From: CAIWHR01 sp963724975
Lineage (GTDB): Bacteria; Pseudomonadota; Gammaproteobacteria; Burkholderiales; Casimicrobiaceae
Reading direction: 5' to 3'
NCBI GenBank assembly: GCA_963724975.1
Contig: CAVRXB010000003.1
Coordinates: 666,803-730,802, forward strand
Length of the DNA stretch: 64,000 nt
The notes under the pieces were generated by a model. The model saw nothing but the letters and a program-made list of their open reading frames with translations, was not told the origin of the DNA and made no database searches. Positions 18,159 to 27,973 of this stretch are shown piece by piece (within the stretch, counting starts at the first letter, position 1; each line of letters starts with the position of its first letter). The translations under genes were made by a program, and so were the position numbers.

Positions 18159-19797
18159 ATGGTCATGAGGATCCCCTTGATTTCCGCAGCGCTCGTTCTC
18201 GCGGTGCTCGTCATTGCGTGTTCGAAAGCGCCCGAGACGCCGCCGGCCGCGGCCGTTCCGCGTGCCGAAACGGTTGCGCCGGCGACGCAGACCAGCGCGC
18301 CGCAGGCGGCCGCGCACGCGGAGCACGCCATCGCGTGGGAAACGGGAGACGTCGACGCCGCTTTCGCCAGAGCCAGGAGCGAAAACAAGCCGCTCTTTTT
18401 GTACTGGGGCGCGGTCTGGTGCCCGCCGTGCAACGAGGTCAAGGCGACGATCTTCACCCGCCAGGACTTCATCGAGCGGGCGCGCAACTTCGTTCCCGTC
18501 TACATCGACGGCGATGCCAAAAGCGCGCAGAAGCTCGGCGCGCGATTCAATGTGAGCGGCTACCCGACGATGGTGCTGTTCACGCCGGACGGCAGAGAAA
18601 TCACGCGCCTCCCGGGTGAGGTCGAAGCCGACCGTTACATGCAAGTGCTTTCGCTCGGCATGAACGGCGCGCGGCCGGTGAAGGAAACGCTGACGGCGGC
18701 GCTCGCGACGGGCGACGCCAATGCAAAGCTGCGGCCGGAAGACTGGCGCATGCTCGCCTGGTACTCGTGGGAAACCGACGAGAGCCAGGTGCTGGAGGCG
18801 AGCAAGCGGCCGGCTACGTTGGAGCGCCTCGCCAAGGCGTGCGCCGCCGACCAGCCGCAACTCGCAAAGCGGCTGTCTCTGCAGGCGATGGTCGCCACGG
18901 CAAGGGTCAAGGGTGCCAAGCCGCGCAATGACCCGGCGCGCCGTGGAGAAGCTCCTTCCGCTGCTCGCCGATGCCGCCTTCACGCGCGAGAATTTCGATC
19001 TCGTCGTCTATTACGCCGACGACGTCTCGGGCAACATCACGCTGCCGAAGTCGCCCGCGCGAACCCGTGTTGTCGATGCATGGAATGCGGCGCTCGAGCG
19101 CCTTGCCGCGGACCGCGGGCTCTCGACGCTCGACCGCCTTGCCACGCTCCATGCCGAAGTTGCGCTCGCAAAGCTCGGTGCGCCCGACGGTCCGCTTCCC
19201 GACGCGCTGCAAAAGCGCATCCGGGATGAAGCGGCTCGCGCCGATCGCGAGACGACCGACCCGTATTCGCGGCAGTCCGTCATCAGCGGCGCGGCGGAGC
19301 TCCTGACCGAAGCGGGACTCCTCGCAGATTCCGATACGCTGCTCATGGCGGAGCTCGCGCGCTCGCATTCACCCTACTATTTCATGCTGGGTCTTGCCGA
19401 CAACGCGAAGAAACGCGGTGACAAGGCTGCTGCCGTCGATTGGGCCGAGAAGGCCTATGTCGCTGCGAGGGGACCGGCGACGCGGCTGCAATGGGGCTCG
19501 CGTTACGTGGCGACGCTGGTCGATCTGACGCCTCAGGATGCCGCGCGGATCGAGAAGGCCGCGGCACAGGTCATCAATGAGCTCGAGCCATCTCCCGACA
19601 CGTTCTACGAGCGCAATCAGCGCGCGCTCGAGCGCGTCGGCAAGAACCTCGCGAAATGGAACAAGGACAACGCGCACACCGCTGCAGTGGGGCGATTGCG
19701 CGCCGAGATGGCGGGCGTGTGCGCCAAGGTGCCGGCGACCGACCCCGCGCGCGCCACCTGCAACCGGGTGCTGAACCAGGGCGCTTCTCGCGCTTGA
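18159..19797 (+). CDS. Thioredoxin-fold lipoprotein with long C-terminal domain, frameshifted
   Basis: The N-terminus is a lipoprotein signal (LVIAC, lipidated Cys at about residue 21). Residues about 60-165 form a thioredoxin fold with the redox motif WCPPCNEV. The remaining roughly 370 residues are helical, with no recognised family, and are likely TPR-like. An extra base near 18915-18945 shifts the frame: the first part reads ...VKGAKPRND, the second resumes RRAVEKLLPLLADA and runs to RVLNQGASRA. Likely a periplasmic disulfide or thiol protein. It is divergent from the M3 peptidase gene with about 100 bases between. Confidence 0.75.
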
Positions 19798-19810
19798 CGC
19801 GAGCTCCCCC

Positions 19811-20185
19811 ATGCCGTTCGATGATCGAAACGTGCTGGGCGGAAAGCTCGCTCCTTGCTCGACGTCGCCACGCACCGGCTTCTACCGCGACGGCTGCTGC
19901 AACACCGGACCCGAAGACCTCGGACTCCATGTCGTGTGCGTGCAGGTGACCGCCGAATTTCTGGCCTTCGCGCGTTCGCGCGGCAACGATCTCGTCACGC
20001 CGGCCCCGGAATACGGATTTCCCGGCCTCAAGCCCGGCGACCGCTGGTGCGTGTGTGCGGCCACGTGGCGCGAGGCGTACGAGTCAGGGACGCCGGCGCC
20101 CGTCGTGCTCGCCGCCACGCACGAAGAGACGCTCGCGGTGATCCCGCTCGAGGCGTTGCGCGAGCATGCGCTCGATCTGCACTGA
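19811..20185 (+). CDS. DUF2237 family protein
   Basis: 124 residues with the family pattern NVLGGKL, TGFYRDGCCNTGPEDLG, HVVCVQ and GLKPGDRWCVC, ending in HATHEE-like and LEALREHALD segments. Function unknown; small soluble protein with several conserved cysteines. It starts 13 bases after the thioredoxin-like gene and ends 10 bases before the oxidoreductase, so the three may be one transcript. Confidence 0.85.
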   Translation: MPFDDRNVLGGKLAPCSTSPRTGFYRDGCCNTGPEDLGLHVVCVQVTAEFLAFARSRGNDLVTPAPEYGFPGLKPGDRWCVCAATWREAYESGTPAPVVLAATHEETLAVIPLEALREHALDLH

Positions 20186-20195
20186 ATAGTTCTGC

Positions 20196-21155
20196 ATGCG
20201 CGCCGTTCGGTATGACGGCTACGGTTCGGCCGACGTGCTCTACGTCGCGGACATTGCGGAGCCGGAACCCGGTTCGGGCGAAGTGAAGTTACGCGTTCGC
20301 GCGGCGAGCTTGAATCCGCTGGACGGCAAAGCGCGTGCGGGGCACCTGCGCTGGGTGCCCATGTTTCGCGGACCGCCGCGCGGGACCGGTTGCGATGTCG
20401 CCGGGGAAGTCGTCGCGATTGGCAGCGGCGCCGCGCCGCGGCACATGGGCGAGCGCGTGTTCGGCTCGATATCGCCGATGGCGCGTGACGGCGCGTTTGC
20501 CGAATACGCGGTGGTTCCGGCCGCGAATCTTGCCGCCATTCCGGACGGGCTCGACTTCGAGCAAGCCGCAACGCTGCCGCTCGCGGGCGGCATGGCGTTG
20601 CAGGCACTGGTCGATCACGCACGCCTCGCCGCTGGGGAGCGCGTGCTGATCACCGGCGCCGCGGGCGGAGTCGGCCATTTTGCGGTGCAGATCGCGAAAC
20701 ACCTGGGTGCGCATGTCGTCGGCGTGTGCAGCGCTGTCAACGTTGAGTTTGTGCGCGGTCTCGGCGCCGACGAAGTCGTCGATTACGGCCGGGGCGATTT
20801 CACGCAACGCGACGATCGCTTCGAAGTCGTCTTCGATGCGGCGTGCGCATCGTCGTTCGCCGCAGCGCGACACGTGCTCACCGAGACCGGCTGCTACATC
20901 AACACGGCGGGCAGTGCGGGCGCGGCGATCGATTCAGCGGCGAGTGCGGTCGTCGCGCGATTCACATCGCGCCAGCGCGTCATCGTCTTCTCGGTGACGA
21001 CGGGAAGCGCAACGTGCCAGCGACTTGCGGCTCTTGCGGCGCGCGGTGCCGTACGACCGCATATCGAACGCCGGATTGCGCTCGAAGACACTGCGGACGC
21101 GCAGCGCGCGATGGAAACCGGGCATGGACGAGGCAAGGTCGTCGTCGCGCCCTGA
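20196..21155 (+). CDS. Zinc-free quinone oxidoreductase (MDR family)
   Basis: 319 residues. The N-terminal GroES-like domain includes ASLNPLDGKARAG and GTGCDVAGEVVAIGS. The Rossmann domain holds the NADPH-binding ITGAAGGVGHFAVQIAKHLGA. The catalytic zinc ligands of alcohol dehydrogenases are missing, so this is a quinone oxidoreductase-like reductase rather than a dehydrogenase. Substrate unknown. It is 10 bases downstream of the DUF2237 gene. Confidence 0.85.
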   Translation: MRAVRYDGYGSADVLYVADIAEPEPGSGEVKLRVRAASLNPLDGKARAGHLRWVPMFRGPPRGTGCDVAGEVVAIGSGAAPRHMGERVFGSISPMARDGAFAEYAVVPAANLAAIPDGLDFEQAATLPLAGGMALQALVDHARLAAGERVLITGAAGGVGHFAVQIAKHLGAHVVGVCSAVNVEFVRGLGADEVVDYGRGDFTQRDDRFEVVFDAACASSFAAARHVLTETGCYINTAGSAGAAIDSAASAVVARFTSRQRVIVFSVTTGSATCQRLAALAARGAVRPHIERRIALEDTADAQRAMETGHGRGKVVVAP

Positions 21156-21208
21156 CGCCGAGTCGCCGTCGCGCCCAAGCCTTCCGGGCAGTGCTGGCGA
21201 TCAGATCC

Positions 21209-22396
21209 CTAGAACAGCGACGCCGTCGGATCGATTTCGGCTGTCGGCGTTTCGCCGATGGCTTCAACCGGGATCAGCGCGCCGATGCGCACGCCGAGGA
21301 GGCGGATTCGGCGCTCGAGCGAGACGCGCTTCAGGCACTCGCCCGCCGCGCGGCGGATCGTCTGCGCATCCTGGGTCGGCGCGACGATCGTCTGATCGCG
21401 CGTGACGGTCCTGAAATTGTCATAGCGAAGCTTGAGCCCGATCGTGCGACCTGCGTAGCCGGCACGCAACAGATCGTCGGCGACGCCGACGCAAAGATCC
21501 GTGAAGATCCGGGTGAGCTCCGCACGATCGCGTGTCGCGGAAAGGTCGCGGTCCAGCGTCGTTTCGCGGCTGATCGACTTCGGCTCACTGTGAGTGACAA
21601 CGGGCCGGTCGTCGCGGCCGTGCGCAGCTTCGCGCATCCAGGCGCCGGAATGGCGGCCGAACTGCTCGACGAGCCAGGAGGGATCGGCGTGCGCAAGCTC
21701 GCCGATGGTGTGGATGCCGAGCGTGTCGAGCTTCGCCGCTGCCTTGGGACCGATGCCATTGATCCGGCGCGCCGGCAGCGGCCAGATGCGCAACGGGATG
21801 TCGGCAGCGTTGACGATCGTGACGCCGTCGGGCTTGTCGAGCTCGGAGGCGATCTTCGCCAGCAATTTGTTCGGCGCGATGCCAATCGACGACGACAGGC
21901 CCGTCGCCTCGCGCACCGCATTCTTGATCGAATGCGCGATCGCGCGAACGCCGGCGTTCTGGTCCGCGATATCGCGGACGATGTCCGGAGGTGGTTCGAC
22001 GTCGGTAAGATCGATGTAGATCTCGTCGATGCCGCGGTCCTCGATGCGCGGCGCGATTCTGGCGACGGCGTCCTTGAACAGTCGCGAGTAGCGGCGATAC
22101 GCGTCGAAATCGACCGGCAGGCGGATCGCGTCGGGTGCGAGGCGAGCCGCCTTCATGAGACCCATGCCGGAATGGACGCCGAGCGCGCGCGCCTCATATG
22201 TGGCAGTGGTCGCCACACCTCGGCCGACATACTCGCGCAGCGTCGCGAACGTTTCGCGCGCATCGTCCGTCGCGCTCGTCCGGCCGCCACCGATTACCAC
22301 GGGCTTGCCGCGCAATTCGGGATAGCGCAGGAGCTCGACGGACGCGTAGAACGCATCCATGTCGAGATGGGCGATGATTCGCGGGCGTTCGGACAA
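21209..22396 (-). CDS. dinB: DNA polymerase IV (Y family)
   Basis: Translesion polymerase. Visible motifs are HLDMDAFYASVE (metal-binding Asp), YEARALGVHSGMG, RGIDEIYIDLTDVE (catalytic SxDE replaced by G-IDE, see below), ATGLSSSIGIAPNKLLAKIASELDKPDG and the helix-hairpin-helix INGIGPKAAAKLDTLGIHTIGELA. The usual motif is S-I-D-E-A; here it reads G-I-D-E-I, keeping the Asp-Glu pair. TTG 22396 (LSERPRIIAH) is the likely start although its ribosome site is weak; the frame continues upstream without similarity. It is divergent from ctaA. No LexA box was identified. Confidence 0.85.
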   Translation of the reverse strand: MSERPRIIAHLDMDAFYASVELLRYPELRGKPVVIGGGRTSATDDARETFATLREYVGRGVATTATYEARALGVHSGMGLMKAARLAPDAIRLPVDFDAYRRYSRLFKDAVARIAPRIEDRGIDEIYIDLTDVEPPPDIVRDIADQNAGVRAIAHSIKNAVREATGLSSSIGIAPNKLLAKIASELDKPDGVTIVNAADIPLRIWPLPARRINGIGPKAAAKLDTLGIHTIGELAHADPSWLVEQFGRHSGAWMREAAHGRDDRPVVTHSEPKSISRETTLDRDLSATRDRAELTRIFTDLCVGVADDLLRAGYAGRTIGLKLRYDNFRTVTRDQTIVAPTQDAQTIRRAAGECLKRVSLERRIRLLGVRIGALIPVEAIGETPTAEIDPTASLF

Positions 22397-22510
22397 GGTT
22401 CGCTCTGCAGAAAGCCGCGGTGGGTGCTTTCGATGATGCCTCAAGCCGAGGGCCGGACCAAGCTTGGCGGTTCGGGTCGGGTGTCGGGCTCGCGTGGCAA
22501 AATACGGGTC

Positions 22511-23599
22511 ATGCCGACCTCCGCTGCCGCCGCTTCCGCCGCGTTCGTCCCCGTTACGAATACGGGAAAGGACCGGAGCGAAGCCGCCGCCCGTCCCGTC
22601 GCGGCGTGGCTCTTCATCTGCTGCGCACTCGTGTTCGCGATGATCGTCGTCGGCGGCGTCACCCGCCTCACGCATTCAGGGCTGTCGATCGTGGAGTGGC
22701 AACCGATCGTCGGCACACTACCGCCGCTAACCGACGCCGACTGGCAGGGGGTGTTCGCGAAATATCAGCAGACGCCGGAGTTCAAGCAGGTCAACCATGC
22801 GATGACGCTCGCTGAATTCAAGGGCATCTACTGGTGGGAATACGCCCACCGGCTCATGGGCCGCGCGATCGGCGCCGTCTTCCTTCTGCCGCTGATCGTG
22901 TTCGCCGTGCGGCGACGCATTGCAAGCGGACTTGGATGGAAGCTCGCAATCATCTTCGCGCTGGGCGGGTTGCAAGGCGCGATGGGCTGGTACATGGTCA
23001 AGAGCGGTCTCGTCGACGACCCGCGGGTTTCGCAGTTCCGGTTGACCGCGCATCTCGCGCTCGCGCTTCTGATTTTCGCGGCGATGTTCTGGATCGCGCT
23101 ATCGCTCGTCTTGCCGCAACGCGCGGTGGCGACCACACCCGCCCATCATGGGGCGCGCCGTTGGGCTTTCTCGATCGCGGCGCTGGTATTCGTGATGATG
23201 CTGACCGGCGGCTTCGTCGCCGGGATCCGGGCGGGCTTTGCCTACAACACGTTCCCGCTGATGAACGGCAGCGTCGTTCCGCCCGAGATTTTCATGCTCG
23301 AGCCGTGGTGGAAGAATTTCTTCTGGAACATGGCCACCGTCCAGTTCGATCACCGGCTGATCGCGTGGCTGCTGGCCATTGCCGTGCCGGTCCTCTGGTG
23401 GAAGCTGCGGCGCGCCGCAGACATGCCGCCGCGCGCGCGTAGCGGTGCGATGTTCCTGCTCGGCCTGCTTGTGCTGCAGATCGCGCTCGGCATCTCGACA
23501 CTGGTTCTCGTGGTTCCCCTACCACTCGCGGCGGCGCATCAGGCCGGTGCCGTGCTCGTTTTTGCGGCAGCGTTGAATGTCGCGCACGCATTGCGTTAA
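22511..23599 (+). CDS. ctaA: Heme A synthase CtaA/COX15
   Basis: 362-residue membrane protein with eight hydrophobic segments. Four histidines of the two heme sites are visible: WWEYAHRLMGR, LTAHLALALL, QFDHRLIAW and AAHQAGAVL. It also has GGVTRLTHSGLSIVEWQP, a hallmark of the family. It oxidises heme O to heme A for aa3-type cytochrome oxidase in the inner membrane. ATG 22511 (MPTSAAAASAAF) is chosen; the frame reads upstream but without family features. It stands alone; the COX genes are not in this window. Confidence 0.9.
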   Translation: MPTSAAAASAAFVPVTNTGKDRSEAAARPVAAWLFICCALVFAMIVVGGVTRLTHSGLSIVEWQPIVGTLPPLTDADWQGVFAKYQQTPEFKQVNHAMTLAEFKGIYWWEYAHRLMGRAIGAVFLLPLIVFAVRRRIASGLGWKLAIIFALGGLQGAMGWYMVKSGLVDDPRVSQFRLTAHLALALLIFAAMFWIALSLVLPQRAVATTPAHHGARRWAFSIAALVFVMMLTGGFVAGIRAGFAYNTFPLMNGSVVPPEIFMLEPWWKNFFWNMATVQFDHRLIAWLLAIAVPVLWWKLRRAADMPPRARSGAMFLLGLLVLQIALGISTLVLVVPLPLAAAHQAGAVLVFAAALNVAHALR

Positions 23600-23654
23600 A
23601 ACCCAATCAGCACCGTGATTGGAGTTGCGTCAAATCACGTGGCAGGAGATCATA

Positions 23655-24383
23655 GTGAGTTCCGACGCTGCAAACGCAAAGAAAGACACCATGACCGATC
23701 CACGCGCTCTGGACGAACCTCTTTCGGATTCCGAACTCGACGAGCTCGAGGTCTTCCTCGCCTCCGACGCCGTTCCGCAGGATTGCATGGATCTCGAAAT
23801 GCTCGACGGCTACCTGACCGCGGTCGTCTCTGGACCCGAGGTGATCCAACCGTCCGAGTGGCTGCCGCAGGTGTGGAGCGAAGGCAGCAAGAGCGCCGCG
23901 CCGGTGTTCGTCGATAACGACCAGGCGCAGCGCATCATGGGCCTCGTGCTGCGGCATTTTGTCGGCATCCAGCGCACGCTCGGCGAGTCGCCGACCCGCT
24001 TTCGCCCGTTGCTTTACGTGCCGGACGAGAAGGCGCAGCGCGGAGAGCGCGCACCCGCCGAAGCCACCGCGTGGTGCGAAGGTTACATGGCGGGCGTCAA
24101 ACTCCGCGACGACGAATGGCAGCCGCTGTACGACGCGGAAGACGCGCGCGACTGGATCTTCCCCATTGAGGCGCTCGCATTCGGCGATCGCGATGACGAT
24201 TTCACGGAATGGGTCGACAGCGACGAAAAGCGCGCCGAGTTGATCGAGGAGCTGCCCGTCGCGGCGGTTCTCATCTTCCGCTTCTGGCTCTCGCGACGCG
24301 AGGCGACGCAGGGGCGCGGCACCGGCAGCCGCCGCAGCGCGTTCGCCGATGCGACGCGCAAATCGCGGCAGCGGTTGCACTGA
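23655..24383 (+). CDS. UPF0149/YecA-family protein
   Basis: 242 residues. LDELEVFLASD, MDLEMLDGYLTAVVSGPEVIQPSEWLPQVW and AWCEGYMAGV are the YecA/YgfB pattern. Function is unclear; many relatives carry a C-terminal SEC-C zinc motif, which is missing here, replaced by a basic tail. GTG 23655 is chosen because AGGAG lies 7 bases upstream (23643-23647); ATG 23691 is possible. The putA gene starts about 60 bases downstream. Confidence 0.8.
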   Translation: MSSDAANAKKDTMTDPRALDEPLSDSELDELEVFLASDAVPQDCMDLEMLDGYLTAVVSGPEVIQPSEWLPQVWSEGSKSAAPVFVDNDQAQRIMGLVLRHFVGIQRTLGESPTRFRPLLYVPDEKAQRGERAPAEATAWCEGYMAGVKLRDDEWQPLYDAEDARDWIFPIEALAFGDRDDDFTEWVDSDEKRAELIEELPVAAVLIFRFWLSRREATQGRGTGSRRSAFADATRKSRQRLH

Positions 24384-24445
24384 ACGGCCGAACGGGCGGC
24401 CGGACGGCCAACCTTGATACGGTGGGTACGGTGGATCGGGCCACC

Positions 24446-27400
24446 ATGCGTGCGCGCTTCGACTTCGGATTCGCAAGTGGCGATGCGAGCGATAGCGCAC
24501 TCGCCCCGTTGCGAGAGCGCATTGCCCTCGCCCATCGCGCCGACGAGTCCCGTATGGTGCTTGCGCTGGCGAAAGAGGCGCGATTCACGCCCGACGCTCT
24601 CGCACAGACCCAGGCGCAGGCGACACAACTCGCCGAGGCAGTGCGCGCCGAGCGTTCGCAGGCCGGCGGCGTCGACGCGCTGATGCTCGAGTTCTCGCTC
24701 GACAGCCGCGAGGGCGTCGCACTGATGTGCGTCGCCGAGGCGCTGCTGCGCATCCCGGACGCAGCGACCCGCAATCGCCTGATCCGCGACAAGATCGGTC
24801 GCGGCGATTGGCGCGCGCATGTCGGCGCTTCGCCGTCGCTGTTCGTCAACGCCGCCGCGTGGGGCCTGCTCGTCACCGGCAAGCTCGTCGATACGCGCAA
24901 CGAAGGCGCGCTCGAACAGGCGCTCGCCTCACTGTTGCGCAAGGGCGGCGAACCGCTGATCAGAAAAGGGGTGGACCTCGCGATGCGCCTGCTCGGCCGC
25001 CAATTCGTCACTGGCCGCACGATCGACGAGGCGCTCGTCAACGTGCGCGAGCGCGAAGCACGCGGCTATACGTACACGTTCGACATGCTGGGCGAGGCGG
25101 CGCTGACCAAACCCGATGCGGAGCGCTACTACGCCGCGTACGAAACGGCGATCCACGCGATCGGCCGCGCCGGGGCGGGACGCGGCGTCATCGCGGGACC
25201 CGGCGTATCGGTGAAGCTGTCGGCGCTGCATCCGCGCTATTCGCGGGCGCAGCGGGAGCGCGTTGCCGCCGAGCTTACGCCGCGCGTTCTCTCGCTCGCG
25301 CGCCTCGCGAAGCGCTACGACATCGGCTTCGCCATCGATGCCGAGGAATCCGAACGGCTCGAGCTCTCGCTCGATCTTTTCGCGCAACTGGCCGCCGATC
25401 CCGGTCTCGCGAATTGGGACGGCCTCGGTTTCGTTGTGCAGACCTACCAAAAGCGCGCGCGCCCAGTGATCGACTGGGTCGTTGCGCTCGCGCGACAGCA
25501 CAGCCGCGTCCTGATGCTGCGCCTCGTCAAGGGCGCGTACTGGGATTCCGAGATCAAGCGCGCCCAGGTCGACGGCATGCCCGGGTACCCCGTGTTCACG
25601 CGCAAGGTGCACACCGACTTGTGCTATCTCGCATGCGCAAAGGCGATGCTTGCAGCACCCGATGCGCTCTACTCCCAGTTCGCGACGCACAACGCGTTCA
25701 CGATCGCGGCAATCCGCACGCAAGCCGGCAGCGCTCGCTACGAATTCCAGTGTCTCCACGGGATGGGCGAGACCGTCTACGACCAGCTGATGGCAAGCGG
25801 CAAGCTCGACACGCCGTGCCGGGTCTACGCGCCGGTGGGTTCGCACGAGACGCTGCTCGCGTATCTCGTGCGGCGCCTGCTCGAGAACGGCGCCAACTCT
25901 TCGTTCGTCAATCGCATTGTCGATCCGGCGGTTCCGATCGCGTCACTGGTGGAAGATCCTGTCGCGGCGGCAGAGAAAACGGGCGGCGCACCCCATGCGA
26001 ATCTGCCCGCGCCGGAAGCCATTCTGCCGGGGCGGCGCAATTCGCAAGGCTTGGATCTCGCCGACGATACGACGCTGCACGCGCTCGCGGATGCGCTCGA
26101 CAAGACGCCTAAGGAATTCGATGTGGCACACGGCGCTGCCGGCGCGAGCGACATCGTCAATCCAGCCGACCGCGGCGACGTCGTTGGACGAGTCGTCCTC
26201 GCTGCGCCGGGCGACGTGGAACGCGCCATCACTGTGGCAGCGGACGTCGGCATGGAATGGTCACGCACGGCTGTCGGCGAGCGCGCGGCATGCCTCGAGC
26301 GCGCGGCGGACCTTCTCGAGGCGGAAAGCGCGACGTTCATCGCACTTGCGGTGCGCGAGGCGGGAAAGACATTCGGCAACGCCGTTTCCGAAGTGCGCGA
26401 AGCGGTCGACTTCCTGCGCTACTACGCAGCGCAGGCGCGAGAGCTCGCGAATGCAGCGCCGATAGGACCCGTGGTCGCGATCTCGCCGTGGAATTTTCCG
26501 CTGGCGATTTTCACTGGGCAGGTGAGCGCCGCGCTGGCGGCGGGCAATCCGGTGCTCGCCAAACCCGCCGAGCAGACACCGTTGATAGCGCATGAGGCCG
26601 TGCGCATCCTGCACCGCGCGGGCGTACCGACGGCGGCCTTGCAGCTCTTGCCCGGACCCGGCGAAACGATTGGCGCCACACTTGTTGCCGACCAACGTAT
26701 CGCGGGTGTCATCTTCACCGGTTCGACCGAAGTGGCGCGAATCATCCAGCGACAGCTCGCGACACGCGGCGACGATCCGGTGCTGATTGCAGAAACCGGG
26801 GGCCAGAATGCGATGATCGTCGACAGCTCCGCGCTTTCCGAGCAGGTCGTCATCGATGCGCTTTCGTCCGCGTTCGACAGCGCCGGTCAGCGCTGCTCGG
26901 CGCTGCGCGTGCTGTGCCTGCAGGACGACATCGCGGAGCCTGTGCTCGCGATGCTGAAAGGCGCGCTGCAGGAGCTTGTCCTGGGCGATCCGCGACGCCT
27001 TTCCACCGACATTGGCCCGGTCATCGACGCCGAAGCGCGCGCCGCGCTCGCCGCCCATGTCGACAAAGCGCGCGCTCGCGGCTGGCCCGTCCTGCAGTTG
27101 CCCGCAGCCGAGGAATTGGCGCGCGGAACGTTTTTCGCGCCGGCGTTGATCGAGCTGCCGTCGGTCGCCGCGCTCGCAGAGCTCACGCGCGAGGTCTTCG
27201 GCCCGGTGCTGCACGTCGTGCGCTGGCATCGGGACGAGCTGCCGGCGCTCATCGACGCGATCAACGCGACGGGCTACGGGTTGACGCACGGCATCCACAC
27301 GCGAATCGACGAAACCGCCGCGGCCATTCTCGCGCGCGTGCATGCCGGCAATGTGTACATCAACCGCAACATCGTCGGCGCCGTCGTCGGCGTTCAGCCG

Positions 27401-27946
27401 TTTGGCGGCCACGGCCTGTCGGGGACCGGGCCGAAAGCGGGTGGACCGCTGTACCTCCGCCGGCTCGTGCGGCAGCCTGTGCGCGCGCCATTGCCCGCGG
27501 CGGCTGTGGCGCTCCCCGGGCCGACCGGCGAAGCGAATACGCTCGAATTCCATCCACGCGGCGTCGTTGCCTGCATTGCCGATGACGCGTCGTCGTTGCT
27601 CGCACAGACGAGTGCGGCGCGCGCCACCGGAAACACGCCGCTCTGGTTGCGCAATCCGCTGATGCTGGCCGCGCGCGACCGCCTCGCGGGAGATGGGGTG
27701 ATGTTCGCCGATACGCTCGATCCTTCGACCGTCGATGCCGTATTGCTCGACGCGTCGAGCGCGCGCGCGCGACGGGTGCGCGTCAAACTTGCGGCGGCGG
27801 AAGGCAAGATCATTCCGGTCATCGCACCCGAGGCCGACGGCGGATACGATCCGGCGCGGCTCGTCGTCGAGCGGACTGTCACGGTGAACACGGCGGCGGC
27901 AGGCGGCAACGCTGCGCTCTTATCGCTGTCCGAAGACCGGGCGTAG
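24446..27946 (+). CDS. putA: Bifunctional proline dehydrogenase/L-glutamate gamma-semialdehyde dehydrogenase PutA
   Basis: 1166 residues. The FAD-binding proline dehydrogenase barrel spans about 150-480 (GVSVKLSALHPRY, RLVKGAYWDSEIKRAQ, FATHNAFTIAAI, FQCLHGMGE). The aldehyde dehydrogenase domain spans about 560-990 (AISPWNFPLAIFTGQVSAAL, FTGSTEVA, ETGGQNAMIVDSSAL, catalytic Cys in SAGQRCSALRVL). A C-terminal domain of about 170 residues follows. It oxidises proline to glutamate in two channelled steps at the membrane. The N-terminal ribbon-helix-helix DNA-binding domain of E. coli PutA is absent, so it is not an autorepressor. ATG 24446 is chosen; GTG 24431 is also possible. Next is an ornithine-cyclodeaminase-family gene. 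Confidence 0.92.
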   Translation: MRARFDFGFASGDASDSALAPLRERIALAHRADESRMVLALAKEARFTPDALAQTQAQATQLAEAVRAERSQAGGVDALMLEFSLDSREGVALMCVAEALLRIPDAATRNRLIRDKIGRGDWRAHVGASPSLFVNAAAWGLLVTGKLVDTRNEGALEQALASLLRKGGEPLIRKGVDLAMRLLGRQFVTGRTIDEALVNVREREARGYTYTFDMLGEAALTKPDAERYYAAYETAIHAIGRAGAGRGVIAGPGVSVKLSALHPRYSRAQRERVAAELTPRVLSLARLAKRYDIGFAIDAEESERLELSLDLFAQLAADPGLANWDGLGFVVQTYQKRARPVIDWVVALARQHSRVLMLRLVKGAYWDSEIKRAQVDGMPGYPVFTRKVHTDLCYLACAKAMLAAPDALYSQFATHNAFTIAAIRTQAGSARYEFQCLHGMGETVYDQLMASGKLDTPCRVYAPVGSHETLLAYLVRRLLENGANSSFVNRIVDPAVPIASLVEDPVAAAEKTGGAPHANLPAPEAILPGRRNSQGLDLADDTTLHALADALDKTPKEFDVAHGAAGASDIVNPADRGDVVGRVVLAAPGDVERAITVAADVGMEWSRTAVGERAACLERAADLLEAESATFIALAVREAGKTFGNAVSEVREAVDFLRYYAAQARELANAAPIGPVVAISPWNFPLAIFTGQVSAALAAGNPVLAKPAEQTPLIAHEAVRILHRAGVPTAALQLLPGPGETIGATLVADQRIAGVIFTGSTEVARIIQRQLATRGDDPVLIAETGGQNAMIVDSSALSEQVVIDALSSAFDSAGQRCSALRVLCLQDDIAEPVLAMLKGALQELVLGDPRRLSTDIGPVIDAEARAALAAHVDKARARGWPVLQLPAAEELARGTFFAPALIELPSVAALAELTREVFGPVLHVVRWHRDELPALIDAINATGYGLTHGIHTRIDETAAAILARVHAGNVYINRNIVGAVVGVQPFGGHGLSGTGPKAGGPLYLRRLVRQPVRAPLPAAAVALPGPTGEANTLEFHPRGVVACIADDASSLLAQTSAARATGNTPLWLRNPLMLAARDRLAGDGVMFADTLDPSTVDAVLLDASSARARRVRVKLAAAEGKIIPVIAPEADGGYDPARLVVERTVTVNTAAAGGNAALLSLSEDRA

Positions 27947-27973
27947 CTCCGTCCGCGAAGCACCGGCGCGCCG

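Noticed and set aside
20843..22510. Long N-terminal extension of the ctaA frame
   Set aside because: The upstream 550 codons lie antisense to dinB and over the oxidoreductase gene; heme A synthase normally starts near 22511.
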